Below, in pieces: positions 8,547-16,542 of a stretch of DNA of 64,000 nt. The DNA comes from JANLTX01 sp049840835 (lineage in GTDB: Bacteria; Armatimonadota; Armatimonadia; Armatimonadales; Armatimonadaceae). Position 1 is the first letter of the stretch. Every line of letters starts with the position of its first letter. The notes under the pieces are model-generated. The model had not been told where the DNA came from. It ran no database searches and saw nothing but the letters and a program-made list of their open reading frames with translations. The stretch is taken from contig JASGJG010000030.1 in NCBI GenBank assembly GCA_049840835.1, positions 124,001 to 188,000 on the forward strand. Direction: 5' to 3'. A program made the position numbers and the translations under genes.

Positions 8547-9905
8547 TTACTTCGCGCTCAGAACCTTGTCCTGCTCGGCGGCGATGAAATCCAGCGCCTC
8601 TTTCGGGGTCTTGGCACCAGAGGCAGCGGCGAACAGGTTGTCCTGGCTGATTTTCAGCAGCTCGGAGTACTTGGGCGAGTTGTCGAAGTCCTTGAGGTGG
8701 GGCACAGTCTGTGCGAACACTTCGTTGTACGGGTTGGCTTTCTTGAACTCGTCGGTGGCGGCCACCTTCTTGTTCGCGGTCAGACCGCCCAGAGCCACCC
8801 ACTTCTTCTGAGTCTCTTCTTTAGAGAACCAGGCTAAGAACTTCTTGGCGTCATCCGTGTTCTTCGAGTAGCTGGAGAGGGATAGCCCCTGTCCACCCAG
8901 GCTTACGAACTGCCCTTTGGGGCCTTTCGGTACCACAAAGTAGCCCGTCTTATCCATGAATTTGTTCTTGGCAGGGTCTGCCAGATCCGGGAAGAAGGCA
9001 AACCAGTTCTCGGCCATGGCCACCTGACCACCCATGAACGCTTCGTTGCACTGCTGGAAGTAGAAACTCTGTGCACCAGGCGGGCAGAATTTCTTCAGAC
9101 CCACGTAGAACTCCAGCGCTTTCACAGCATCCGGGGAGTTGATGGCGCCCGTGGCCTTACCATCTTTCTGAAGCTCGCCGCCGAAACTCCAGAGCACCTG
9201 ATCGAAGCCCATGGTCGCACCGTCGACTTCCTTGGAGTAGAACAGGGCTACGCCGTAGAGCTTCTTATCTGGCCGGGTAAAGAACTCGGCTACCTGCTGA
9301 AGCTCATCCCAGGTGGTGGGAGTGGCCAGCTCGCGGTTGTACTTGGCCTTGAAGGCAGTCTTTTCCGCCGCATCTTCAAAGAGATCTTTACGATAGGCAA
9401 ACGCAATGCCATCTGCCATACACGGTATGGCATAGAGCTTACCAGCGTACTCGCCGTAGTTCTTTACAGCAGCTTCTTCGTTGTCGGCTTTGGGGAAGTT
9501 CTTGGGATCGTTGACCCACTCCGAGAGGTCCACATAGTGGCCGCTGGTAGAGGCTTTACCGAGCCACTGCGAATCGCCTACGACCATGTCGAAGGTGGAA
9601 TCCTTGGCGGTCCAGGCGGCGTTTACCTTGGTCTCGAAGTCGGACCAGGGGATTTGCTGCACCTCTACCTTGATACCGCTCTCTTTGGTGAAGTCTTCGG
9701 TGAGCTTCTGAAGCTGATCAGCGGGCTTCCATTGCGCCCAGGCAATCACCAGCTTTTTGTCACCACCGCCACCACCTGCGGCTGCAGTGGTGCCACCTCC
9801 AGCGGGTGTATCTCCGCCGGGATTGCTGCTCGGGCAACCTGCAAGCAGCAGGAGCGCTCCCGAGAGAGCAGCTAGAAAACCACGTCGCTGAAGTTTTGTT
9901 GTCAT
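8547..9905 (-). CDS. Sugar ABC importer substrate-binding lipoprotein
   Basis: A 452-residue family 1 extracellular solute-binding protein. The N-terminus (TTKLQRRGFLAALSGAL then LLLLAGC) is a lipoprotein signal with the lipobox Cys, followed by a glycine-rich tether. The mature part begins KKLVIAWAQWKP and contains hinge and cleft segments typical of the family (TFDMVVGDSQWLG, GGQVAMAENWFAFFP, FLAWFSKEETQKKW). It should capture an oligosaccharide or glycoside for the permease and ATPase encoded at 4.0-7.0 kb, although two unrelated genes intervene. The ATG at 9905 gives the compact signal; an upstream in-frame start would add 15 residues overlapping a terminator region. Confidence 0.9.
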   Translation of the reverse strand: MTTKLQRRGFLAALSGALLLLAGCPSSNPGGDTPAGGGTTAAAGGGGGDKKLVIAWAQWKPADQLQKLTEDFTKESGIKVEVQQIPWSDFETKVNAAWTAKDSTFDMVVGDSQWLGKASTSGHYVDLSEWVNDPKNFPKADNEEAAVKNYGEYAGKLYAIPCMADGIAFAYRKDLFEDAAEKTAFKAKYNRELATPTTWDELQQVAEFFTRPDKKLYGVALFYSKEVDGATMGFDQVLWSFGGELQKDGKATGAINSPDAVKALEFYVGLKKFCPPGAQSFYFQQCNEAFMGGQVAMAENWFAFFPDLADPAKNKFMDKTGYFVVPKGPKGQFVSLGGQGLSLSSYSKNTDDAKKFLAWFSKEETQKKWVALGGLTANKKVAATDEFKKANPYNEVFAQTVPHLKDFDNSPKYSELLKISQDNLFAAASGAKTPKEALDFIAAEQDKVLSAK

Positions 9906-9932
9906 ATTTGCGCGTATGTCCTGATGGTAGAA

Positions 9933-9963
9933 AGCCCCTCTCTCAGGCACTGAGAGAGGGGCT
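9933..9963 (-). terminator. Rho-independent terminator
   Basis: A perfect 14-bp stem (9933-9946 with 9950-9963) with loop GCA follows the stop of the oxidoreductase gene at 9975 on the minus strand. Confidence 0.75.
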
Positions 9964-9974
9964 GGTGAGGGAGA

Positions 9975-11453
9975 TTAGCCTGCAGTGATCTTGCGAGTCT
10001 TGGCGTCGAAGAGCATCGCCTTGTTGAGGCGCTGGCTCATCTCTGCCAGGGAGATGATGGTCTGCACTCGAATCGCCAGCTCGATGTTGGCGTTGCAGTT
10101 CATCTGATCGCCCTTGCGGATCGACTCCAGCCAGTTCTGCTGGTGGGCAGGAATGTTCTCGTAGCGAGCGAACCGGGCCAGGTCAGGAGCGTTGGTGTCG
10201 ATTTCCATCGGCTCCACTTCCTCGGCGTAGGGGCGCTCGGGGTTGAGCTGAACACGATTGCCGAAGCGAATCGTGGCCTTGTCGCCACGGATGACATCGT
10301 CCAGACCCTGCTCGTTCACGGTAGAACCGATGAAGAGCATGGACCAGCCCGATGGGAACTCCGCCATGACCTGCACGGTGTCGGCTACTTCACGGTCCTT
10401 GTTCTGCACGCCGTGGGTACCGATGGACAACACACGGGTGGGGAACTCGGGGTTGCCGGAGGCCACCAGGAACGGGTGCAGCTTGTGCGGCATGAGGTCA
10501 CCGAGGATACCTGCGGAGTAGTCCCAGTACTTGCGGTAGCGTGCCCATCGGGAGCCAGAGTCATCGCGGTCCGGGAACTCATCGCCACCGGCGCCACTGG
10601 CGCTGGCGAACGGACGATTGGGAGCGGAGCCGAGCCAGCGCTCCCACTCCAGGGTAGCCAGGCTCAGGTCACCCGGAATCGGGTAGTTCCATTCGCCCTT
10701 GCGGTTGTTGCGGCAGTAGGAACCCTGGCCCATGACCAGTTTACCGATCTTGCCTTCGCGAATCGCCTTGGCGGTGGCATGCCACCGTACATCGGTACAA
10801 CCCTGGGAGCCGATCTGAACCACGGCCTTGGTGCTCTTGGCGGTATCGTAGAGCTGGAAGGCTTCGTCCACATAGCGCACCATGGGCTTTTCGCAGTACA
10901 CATGCTTACCAGCCTGCATGGCGTGAACAGCTACCTGACCGTGCCAGTGCTCCGGGGTAGCAACCACAATGGCGTCGATATCGCCGCGCTCCAGGAGCTT
11001 GCGGTAGTCACGGTCGCCATAGACATCGGCGTTGCCCGCCTTCTCCTTTATGTGGTTCACAGCGCGATTCAGGTTGCCCTGGTACGCATCGCACGCGGCG
11101 ACCGGCATCACGTTCCAGTCGGCTGTATGCTCGGAGTAGGAGCGCACGTGGGCATTGAAGCCCTGACCACCTACACCCACGAAGCCGATGTTCACGCGGC
11201 TGTTGGCGCCAATGGCCTTCATGCTGGCCATCTTGGTGCCCATGGGGTACTTACCCGCTTTGAGCGCCTTGGTATCCGCCGTTGGAACCGGGATGCCACC
11301 TGCAACCTTGTTGGCCGCCTCAGCGGGCTTAGCCGTGACGACGCCTGCTGCAACCAGTCCGGCTACGGTAGCGCCGACGGAGAGAAACTCACGGCGAGAT
11401 GCGCCGTTCTTGGACTCGTCTGTCGTCTCTGTCATTTCTTCACGCTCGTTCAT
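9975..11453 (-). CDS. Tat-exported Gfo/Idh/MocA oxidoreductase
   Basis: A 492-residue NAD(P)-dependent oxidoreductase with a twin-arginine signal (SRREFLSVGATVAGLV) ending near AEAA. The Rossmann start NIGFVGVGGQG and the family hallmark HVYCEKPM are present, as are DAIVVATPEHWHG and a C-terminal alpha/beta domain (GILGDLMPHKLHPFLV). Such exported enzymes typically act on sugars or inositols, often oxidising or reducing the 3-position with tightly bound cofactor. The start at 11453 is one of two close ATGs; 11435 is also possible. It is grouped with a second Gfo/Idh/MocA gene and a ThuA-like gene, suggesting keto-sugar metabolism. Confidence 0.88.
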   Translation of the reverse strand: MNEREEMTETTDESKNGASRREFLSVGATVAGLVAAGVVTAKPAEAANKVAGGIPVPTADTKALKAGKYPMGTKMASMKAIGANSRVNIGFVGVGGQGFNAHVRSYSEHTADWNVMPVAACDAYQGNLNRAVNHIKEKAGNADVYGDRDYRKLLERGDIDAIVVATPEHWHGQVAVHAMQAGKHVYCEKPMVRYVDEAFQLYDTAKSTKAVVQIGSQGCTDVRWHATAKAIREGKIGKLVMGQGSYCRNNRKGEWNYPIPGDLSLATLEWERWLGSAPNRPFASASGAGGDEFPDRDDSGSRWARYRKYWDYSAGILGDLMPHKLHPFLVASGNPEFPTRVLSIGTHGVQNKDREVADTVQVMAEFPSGWSMLFIGSTVNEQGLDDVIRGDKATIRFGNRVQLNPERPYAEEVEPMEIDTNAPDLARFARYENIPAHQQNWLESIRKGDQMNCNANIELAIRVQTIISLAEMSQRLNKAMLFDAKTRKITAG

Positions 11454-11490
11454 AAAAACCGAGGATCCTCTCAAAAATTCCTGTAACGCT

Positions 11491-12768
11491 CTAAAGCGTC
11501 AGAGCTTCGCTCGCGATGGCGACACGAGTGCCGCCGGTGATCGCCTCGTTTGCCTTAAGTGCGACAACCGTTGCCGCATACCCTTCTTTCGGCCCGCTGC
11601 CGTTGGGTTTTCCCGTGCGAATGGCATTCAGGAACGCCTCGCAGGTAAAGTAGGTCGGGTTGCGTTTGGGATCTGTATCCATGTTCTTGCCTGGCTCTTT
11701 GCCCAGAGCCAGCAGTTTGGAGGCATCGGCCACCAGCATGATCCCAGTCTCATCGCCGACTTTCTCGCGGCTGGCGTAGACTTCCCAGCCCAGCGCCTCG
11801 GCGTCGGCTTCCTTGAACATCCAGGCGCGGGTGCCACGGAGGAGCACGGTCGCTCCCGTACCCTGGAACTGCTCGTAGGTGCCGCCAAACGAGCTACCCA
11901 GCGTGGCATCGTAGGTCAGGCGGATACCGTTCGGATACTCGAAGATAGCGGAGATGGTATCCGGCACCTCGCGTCCGTCCTTCCAGGTGCTTACGGAACC
12001 GAAGCCAGACACACTGGTGGGGTTGGCGCGCAAGAACCAGCTCGCCACATCGACCGAGTGGATACCGATCTCGGAGATAAGACCGCCGCTGGTCGCTTTA
12101 TCCAGACGCCAGTTCAGATCACGCTCGCGATCCCCACTCGCCGCCGCGCGGCGCCAGCTGGTCTTCTTGTTCCATGCGGACTCGCAACGTGCCACAGACT
12201 CGCCCAGCACACGGGTGTCCACAAAATGCTTCACGTGGCTGTGCTGGGGGTTGGTGCGGCTCTGAAGACCGCTCTGGAAGATAAGCTTCGGTGCAGCGAT
12301 TGCGGCCTGCGCGATAGCTTTGGCATCATCCGCCGTGTGCGCCAGTGGCGCCTCGCAAAAGACATGCTTGCCCGCTGCCAGGGCGTCTATGGCAATCTGT
12401 TTGTGCAGGTGGGTAGGGGTGGCAATGAACACGCCCTGCACCTTGGCATCCGAGAGTACAGCCTTATAGTCTTTAGTGAAAGCTGCCTTGGGCGCCAGCT
12501 CCTGACCACGCTTCTGCGCTCCTTCATAATTGTCGCAGATCTGCCCGACAGTCACGCCCTCCAGGTAGGAGAGCGACGTCAGAATCTCGCGACCCCGCTC
12601 ACCCAGCCCGATAACCGCTACAGTAACCGGAGTCGCCGGAACCGGGTCATCTAACAGGTTGGGCTGGGGGACTAGCTCGGCGGCATGCGCGTAGGAACCA
12701 AGTCCCAGCAGCGCCCCCATAGCTCCGAGCCCCAGAAGCTCACGTCGCGTTACGTTGTTATCATCCAT
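11491..12768 (-). CDS. Tat-exported Gfo/Idh/MocA family protein with altered EKP motif
   Basis: A 425-residue protein with a Tat signal (TRRELLGLGAMGALLGLG), Rossmann segment VTVAVIGLGERGREIL and GVFIATPTHLHKQIAIDAL. At the position of the catalytic and cofactor-contacting EKP motif it reads HVFCEAPLAHT, so Lys is replaced by Ala. The C-terminal domain retains family features (GLISEIGIHSVDVASWFL). The ATG at 12768 gives a clean Tat signal; the open frame continues upstream into the ThuA-like gene but lacks a plausible leader. It is 14 bases from the ThuA-like stop, so probably co-transcribed. The role may be a modified sugar oxidoreductase or a non-catalytic partner. Confidence 0.85.
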   Translation of the reverse strand: MDDNNVTRRELLGLGAMGALLGLGSYAHAAELVPQPNLLDDPVPATPVTVAVIGLGERGREILTSLSYLEGVTVGQICDNYEGAQKRGQELAPKAAFTKDYKAVLSDAKVQGVFIATPTHLHKQIAIDALAAGKHVFCEAPLAHTADDAKAIAQAAIAAPKLIFQSGLQSRTNPQHSHVKHFVDTRVLGESVARCESAWNKKTSWRRAAASGDRERDLNWRLDKATSGGLISEIGIHSVDVASWFLRANPTSVSGFGSVSTWKDGREVPDTISAIFEYPNGIRLTYDATLGSSFGGTYEQFQGTGATVLLRGTRAWMFKEADAEALGWEVYASREKVGDETGIMLVADASKLLALGKEPGKNMDTDPKRNPTYFTCEAFLNAIRTGKPNGSGPKEGYAATVVALKANEAITGGTRVAIASEALTL

Positions 12769-12782
12769 GTGTGTGTAAGTTC

Positions 12783-13550
12783 TCAGTGTTTCGGTAGTTT
12801 GTCGTTGCCCTTCGCCAGGCCGAGAGCATAGAGGATTCCCCCAAGCACATGCTCCTGGTACCAGGGTTTCTGCCAGACATCCGGTCGGTGGCCCAGTGCG
12901 GTGTAGAACACACGCCCTTTTCCGTAGCGTTTGCACCAGGCAATGGGATAGTATCCCGGCTCTTTCGTGTTCGGGTGCTTATCGAGGACCATCAGCTCAT
13001 GAAACGTGTTTTTATCGTAGCTTTGAAACTGATAGATTTCATCGAAGACCGTGACACTCTTTCCGAGTCCTTTTGTGGCCGGATGTTTCATATCTTGCAC
13101 CAGGCACTCCACATCTACCTGAGCGCCATGGGTCTTGAACTCTCCGCCTATCATCTCTAAATACGGCTTGTATTCATGAAAAGTGTCCGAAGCCGCATGC
13201 GTTCCGATAAAGGCTTTTCCCGAGGCAATCCACTTCAGGAAACCATCTTTATCCGGCAAGGGAAGCTCACCCGTGGTGGAAGCGAAGAACACACCATCAT
13301 AGTTCTTCAATGACTCCAGGGTCATCTTCTGCGCCATCTCGGCGTCATCACGCACATAGTCCACGGTAAAGGCGCCGCTTTTGGCTCCCAGATCCGCCAG
13401 AATCTTCTCTGCCACGGGAATGGAATCGCCATGTCGGAATCCCTTGGTAACAGTGACTACCAGGAGTTTCTTGGGAGGCTTTGCCAGGGCCATGGGAGAG
13501 AGGGCGCTCACTGCAAGCATCGCGATAAGCGCGCGTCGAGATATCGTCAT
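12783..13550 (-). CDS. ThuA-like domain protein, secreted
   Basis: A 255-residue protein with an N-terminal signal (SRRALIAMLAVSALSPMALA) and a ThuA-like, glutamine-amidotransferase-like fold. Visible signatures are LLVVTVTKGFRHGDSIP, FFASTTGELPLPD, FIGTHAASDTFHEYKPYLEMIGG and the C-terminal PIAWCKRYGKGRVFYTALGH. ThuA proteins act with Gfo/Idh/MocA oxidoreductases (ThuB) in metabolism of trehalose and related disaccharides through 3-keto intermediates, and two such oxidoreductases lie directly downstream. The length is typical of this family. The exact reaction is not settled by sequence. Confidence 0.85.
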   Translation of the reverse strand: MTISRRALIAMLAVSALSPMALAKPPKKLLVVTVTKGFRHGDSIPVAEKILADLGAKSGAFTVDYVRDDAEMAQKMTLESLKNYDGVFFASTTGELPLPDKDGFLKWIASGKAFIGTHAASDTFHEYKPYLEMIGGEFKTHGAQVDVECLVQDMKHPATKGLGKSVTVFDEIYQFQSYDKNTFHELMVLDKHPNTKEPGYYPIAWCKRYGKGRVFYTALGHRPDVWQKPWYQEHVLGGILYALGLAKGNDKLPKH

Positions 13551-13561
13551 AGACTCGCTTT

Positions 13562-14565
13562 CTATCCTTTAGTATAACGCCGTAAACGGGTATACGGCAA
13601 GGCTAAATCCGTGCCTTTGCTTGCTGAATGAGGGCCATTTCTCTCTAAAGTGAGGCCAGCAGGTGTAGAAAGGTCATTGCACCAGGCTCTAACGGTTTCC
13701 AGCGTAGAAGCCGGGCTTGTGAGTTCCAACCCTGCGTTTTGGGCGCGTTCATTGCTGATATCCATCAGGCTGCTGAGTGGGCCACCATTGGGGCGATACA
13801 GAGGTAGCTCCTGAAAAGTGAGGTCTACCAGTAAGTCTGCAGGCACCCAGACCGGGTTCTCTATGCCCAGAAGGCGAAGAAACGCTGCCCAGGTGAATCG
13901 TGGACCGGCCAGGTTGAAGATACCGGACAGGTTCTTCTCCAATACCGTGACTACGAACCGGGCCATATCTCGCGCATCGATCATCTGCAGATAGTCCGAG
14001 CCATCGCCCGGTGCCAGCATCTCACCACCTTGCCGCGCACGCTGCATCCAGTAGGTGTACCGCCCGCTGGGGTCATAGGGGCCGACGACTATCTGAGGAC
14101 GAAGTACGGTGGCACGCTCCCCAAGGCGCTTTGCACAAGCTGTTCACAGGCGACTTTGAGCGGGCCGTAGGTATCGTTGTCTATCTCCGTAACACCGGGA
14201 ACTGCAGGAGCCACGGTAGGAAAGTCCTCGGTTACGGGACCATGCGGAGGGTCGCCATAGGTGCGTACCGCGCTTACAAATACATAGCGACTCACTCGAT
14301 CTCGCAGAAACTCCGCGCTTGGCTGTACCTGGCCTGGCAGGTAGCCCGTGACATCGATACAGGCATCCCAGGTGCGCTCTGTACCCAGGGCCGCTAAACT
14401 CTCTCTGCCGCCGTCTCTATCGCCCCGCAGGTGCTCCACATTCGCTGACAGCGCATCGGGAGTGATGCCGCGCGTAAGAATGGTGACGTCATGCCCGGCG
14501 CTCACCATCGCCTCCACGATATGCCTGCCCACGAATTGCGTACCGCCTAAGACCAATATGTTCAT
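13562..14565 (-). pseudogene. NAD-dependent epimerase/dehydratase, frameshifted
   Basis: Two frames form one short-chain-type epimerase of about 335 residues. The first (14565 to about 14110) starts MNILVLGGTQFVGRHIVEA, the NAD-binding glycine motif, and contains CIDVTGYLPGQV and RYVFVSAVRTYGD. The second continues after GERATVLRPQIVVGPYDPSG with YLQMIDARDMARFVV and SGIFNLAGP. The break is near 14112, where a run of four G needs a fifth to restore frame, so a homopolymer error is likely. The family acts on nucleotide sugars or related substrates; the first segment resembles mRNA-binding-like reductase homologues. It is the most upstream gene of the minus-strand sugar locus. Confidence 0.7.
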
Positions 14566-14631
14566 GCCACCAGTTTAGCGTTTCGGAATATCCTGCGATA
14601 CCGTCTGTCGGAGAGTGGAGAGTAAAGGGAG

Positions 14632-15412
14632 ATGGACAGTATTCGCAAATATCCGCGCACGCGGCACCTGGAAGGCTCCGGGCTACAGAAAGACGATGAC
14701 CCGGATGTGGCTTCCTGGGTAATGCTGCGGGGCCGAACTCTTGTAGTAGAGGAAAAGCTGGATGGTGCGAATACCGGCATCTCGTTCTCCGAGAATGGCG
14801 AACTGCGGCTGCAGTGCCGCGGGCACTATCTGACCGGCGGGCCGACCGAGGCGCAGTTCCAGCTCTTCAAGCCCTGGGCACAGACGCATTGCCAGTGGCT
14901 CTGGGAGACCCTGGGCACGCGCTACGTGCTCTATGGGGAGTGGCTCTACGCCAAGCACACCGAGTTCTACGATGCCCTGCCGCACTACTTCCACGAGTTC
15001 GATGTGTTGGACTTAGAAACGGATACTTTCCTGAGCACCCCACGTCGCCATGCCCTGCTGGCAGGTGGCCCTGTGGTCTCCGTGCCTGTGCTACAAACGG
15101 CGGCATTTACCAAACTTACCGACCTCACCCGATTGGTAGCGTATTCGGTGTACAAATCCGAGAGCTGGGGAGAGGCGCTCAAAGCTGGCTGCTGAGGCAA
15201 GCAATCTGAATCCCGAGATTGTGCTGAGTGAGACGGATAAATCTCGGCTTTCTGAGGGGCTGTATATAAAAATCGAGGAGAATGGCGCAGTCATAGAGCG
15301 CTACAAGTGGGTGCGCCCCGATTTCCTGCAAACCATTCTGGAGTCTGGGAGTCACTGGAAAGCCCGGCCCATTATTCCCAATCAGCTTCGTGAGGGAGTG
15401 AACCTGTGGTAG
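14632..15412 (+). pseudogene. ATP-dependent RNA ligase, frameshifted
   Basis: The first frame (14632 to about 15184) has the nucleotidyltransferase motif I VVEEKLDGANTGI with the adenylated Lys at residue 42. It also has RLQCRGHYLTGG and YVLYGEWLYAKHTEF, matching the RNA_ligase family. An extra A near 15183 (CTCAAAGCTGG) ends this frame at 15195. The other frame carries on with KLAAEASNLNPEIV and the essential motifs IV (EGLYIKIEENG) and V (ERYKWVRPDF) up to 15412. The intact protein would be about 260 residues. It seals nicked or broken RNA ends in known family members. The stop overlaps the GTG start of the HD-Pnk gene by seven bases, which strongly suggests a healing and sealing RNA repair cassette. 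Confidence 0.75.
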
Positions 15413-16494
15413 GGGAGCAAGGTATAGACTGGGCCGCCGTGGAGAACGCACTCTGGTGGAAGACCATGGAAGCTTGCCCGCAGGATGCTCGCTACCACGG
15501 AGAGGGAGATGTAGCTACCCATACCCGCATGGTCTGCGACGAGCTGGAGAGCAGCGTCGGTTTTACGGACCTGCCCGACACCGAAAAGAGAATCCTGCGG
15601 CTGGCGGCGCTGCTCCATGACATTGGGAAACCTGCCACCACGCGCACCGAAGACGATGGCGCGATTACCTCACGGGGACATGCACGAGTAGGGGCGGTTA
15701 TGGCGCGCCGGATTCTCTGGGAGCAGGCTGTACCTCTGGCCGAGCGCGAGGCAGTCTGTGCACTGGTGCACTGGCACATGCGCCCCGGTCATTTCCTGAA
15801 CTACGACGACCCGGACCGAACGGCTATCACTATCGGGCAGACGGCGCGGTGTGACTGGCTCACCCGGCTAGCTGAGGCAGATACACGGGGACGAATCGCA
15901 CCGGATACCACCGACGCTCTGGTACGAGTAGGGCTGTTCGGGGAAGCCTGCAAGGAACTGGGTATCTGGGAAGGACCATTTCCCTTTGCCAGCGACCATA
16001 GCCGGTTCCAGTACTTCCGCACACCGGGCCGCGACCCACACTACGCAGCGTTCGATGATACGAAAAGCACCCTGACCCTTATGTGCGGGCTACCTGGCGC
16101 GGGAAAAGACACCTGGGTACAGCAGAACGCCTTTGACCAACCAGTAGTCAGCCTGGATGCCCTGCGCACAGAACTCGGTATCCATCCGTCGGACCCACAG
16201 GAACAGATCATATTAACAGCGCTGGATCGTTCGCGCGGGTATTTGCGAGCTGGCCAGGATTTCGTGTGGAACGCCACAAACCTCCGCCAGGAGATGCGAG
16301 CGCGACCGATTGGGCTGGCAGCGGACTATGGGTTTCGGGTGCGAATCGTCTATAGGGAAGCTCCTCATAACCGTCTGTTCGCCCAGAATCGAAACCGGGC
16401 CGCAGCGGTGCCCGAGAAAGTCTTAGGGAAATACATCGACCGTTGGGAGATGCCAAGTCTGGTGGAGTGCCACGAGCTGCTGATAGTGCCGTAA
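15406..16494 (+). CDS. HD-Pnk bifunctional polynucleotide end-healing enzyme
   Basis: This 362-residue protein has two domains. Residues 30-200 are an HD phosphohydrolase with H31, H39, the HD pair in AALLHDIGKP (71-72), GHARVG and VHWHMRPGH. Residues 222-362 are a P-loop kinase with TLMCGLPGAGKDTW and VWNATNLRQEMR, typical of polynucleotide kinases. Family knowledge: the Runella slithyformis HD-Pnk studied biochemically has this order and removes 2',3' end phosphates and phosphorylates 5'-OH ends. The start is GTG 15406, set by GAGGGAG seven bases upstream and by overlap with the ligase stop. Adjacent to an RNA ligase, it likely heals RNA ends before sealing. Confidence 0.85.
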   Translation: MVGEQGIDWAAVENALWWKTMEACPQDARYHGEGDVATHTRMVCDELESSVGFTDLPDTEKRILRLAALLHDIGKPATTRTEDDGAITSRGHARVGAVMARRILWEQAVPLAEREAVCALVHWHMRPGHFLNYDDPDRTAITIGQTARCDWLTRLAEADTRGRIAPDTTDALVRVGLFGEACKELGIWEGPFPFASDHSRFQYFRTPGRDPHYAAFDDTKSTLTLMCGLPGAGKDTWVQQNAFDQPVVSLDALRTELGIHPSDPQEQIILTALDRSRGYLRAGQDFVWNATNLRQEMRARPIGLAADYGFRVRIVYREAPHNRLFAQNRNRAAAVPEKVLGKYIDRWEMPSLVECHELLIVP

Positions 16495-16527
16495 AATCGC
16501 CACTGGATCTTTTGTTTGCCTTGCGGT

Positions 16528-16541
16528 AGGATCGCGATCCT
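16528..16541. promoter_or_regulatory. Palindrome with two GATC sites before the methyltransferase start
   Basis: AGGATCGCGATCCT is a perfect 14-bp palindrome ending one base before the ATG at 16543, and it holds two GATC sites. A third GATC lies at 16506-16509. It overlaps the translation initiation region and could be an operator or a methylation-sensitive control site for the GATC methyltransferase that follows. Confidence 0.5.
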
Positions 16542-16542
16542 G

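Noticed and set aside
10143..11486. Long plus-strand open frame opposite the oxidoreductase gene
   Set aside because: The minus strand encodes a clear Tat Gfo/Idh/MocA protein; the opposite frame is an artefact of codon bias with no family signature.
11188..12654. 488-codon plus-strand frame
   Set aside because: Antisense to two well-supported oxidoreductase genes, with no recognisable domain.
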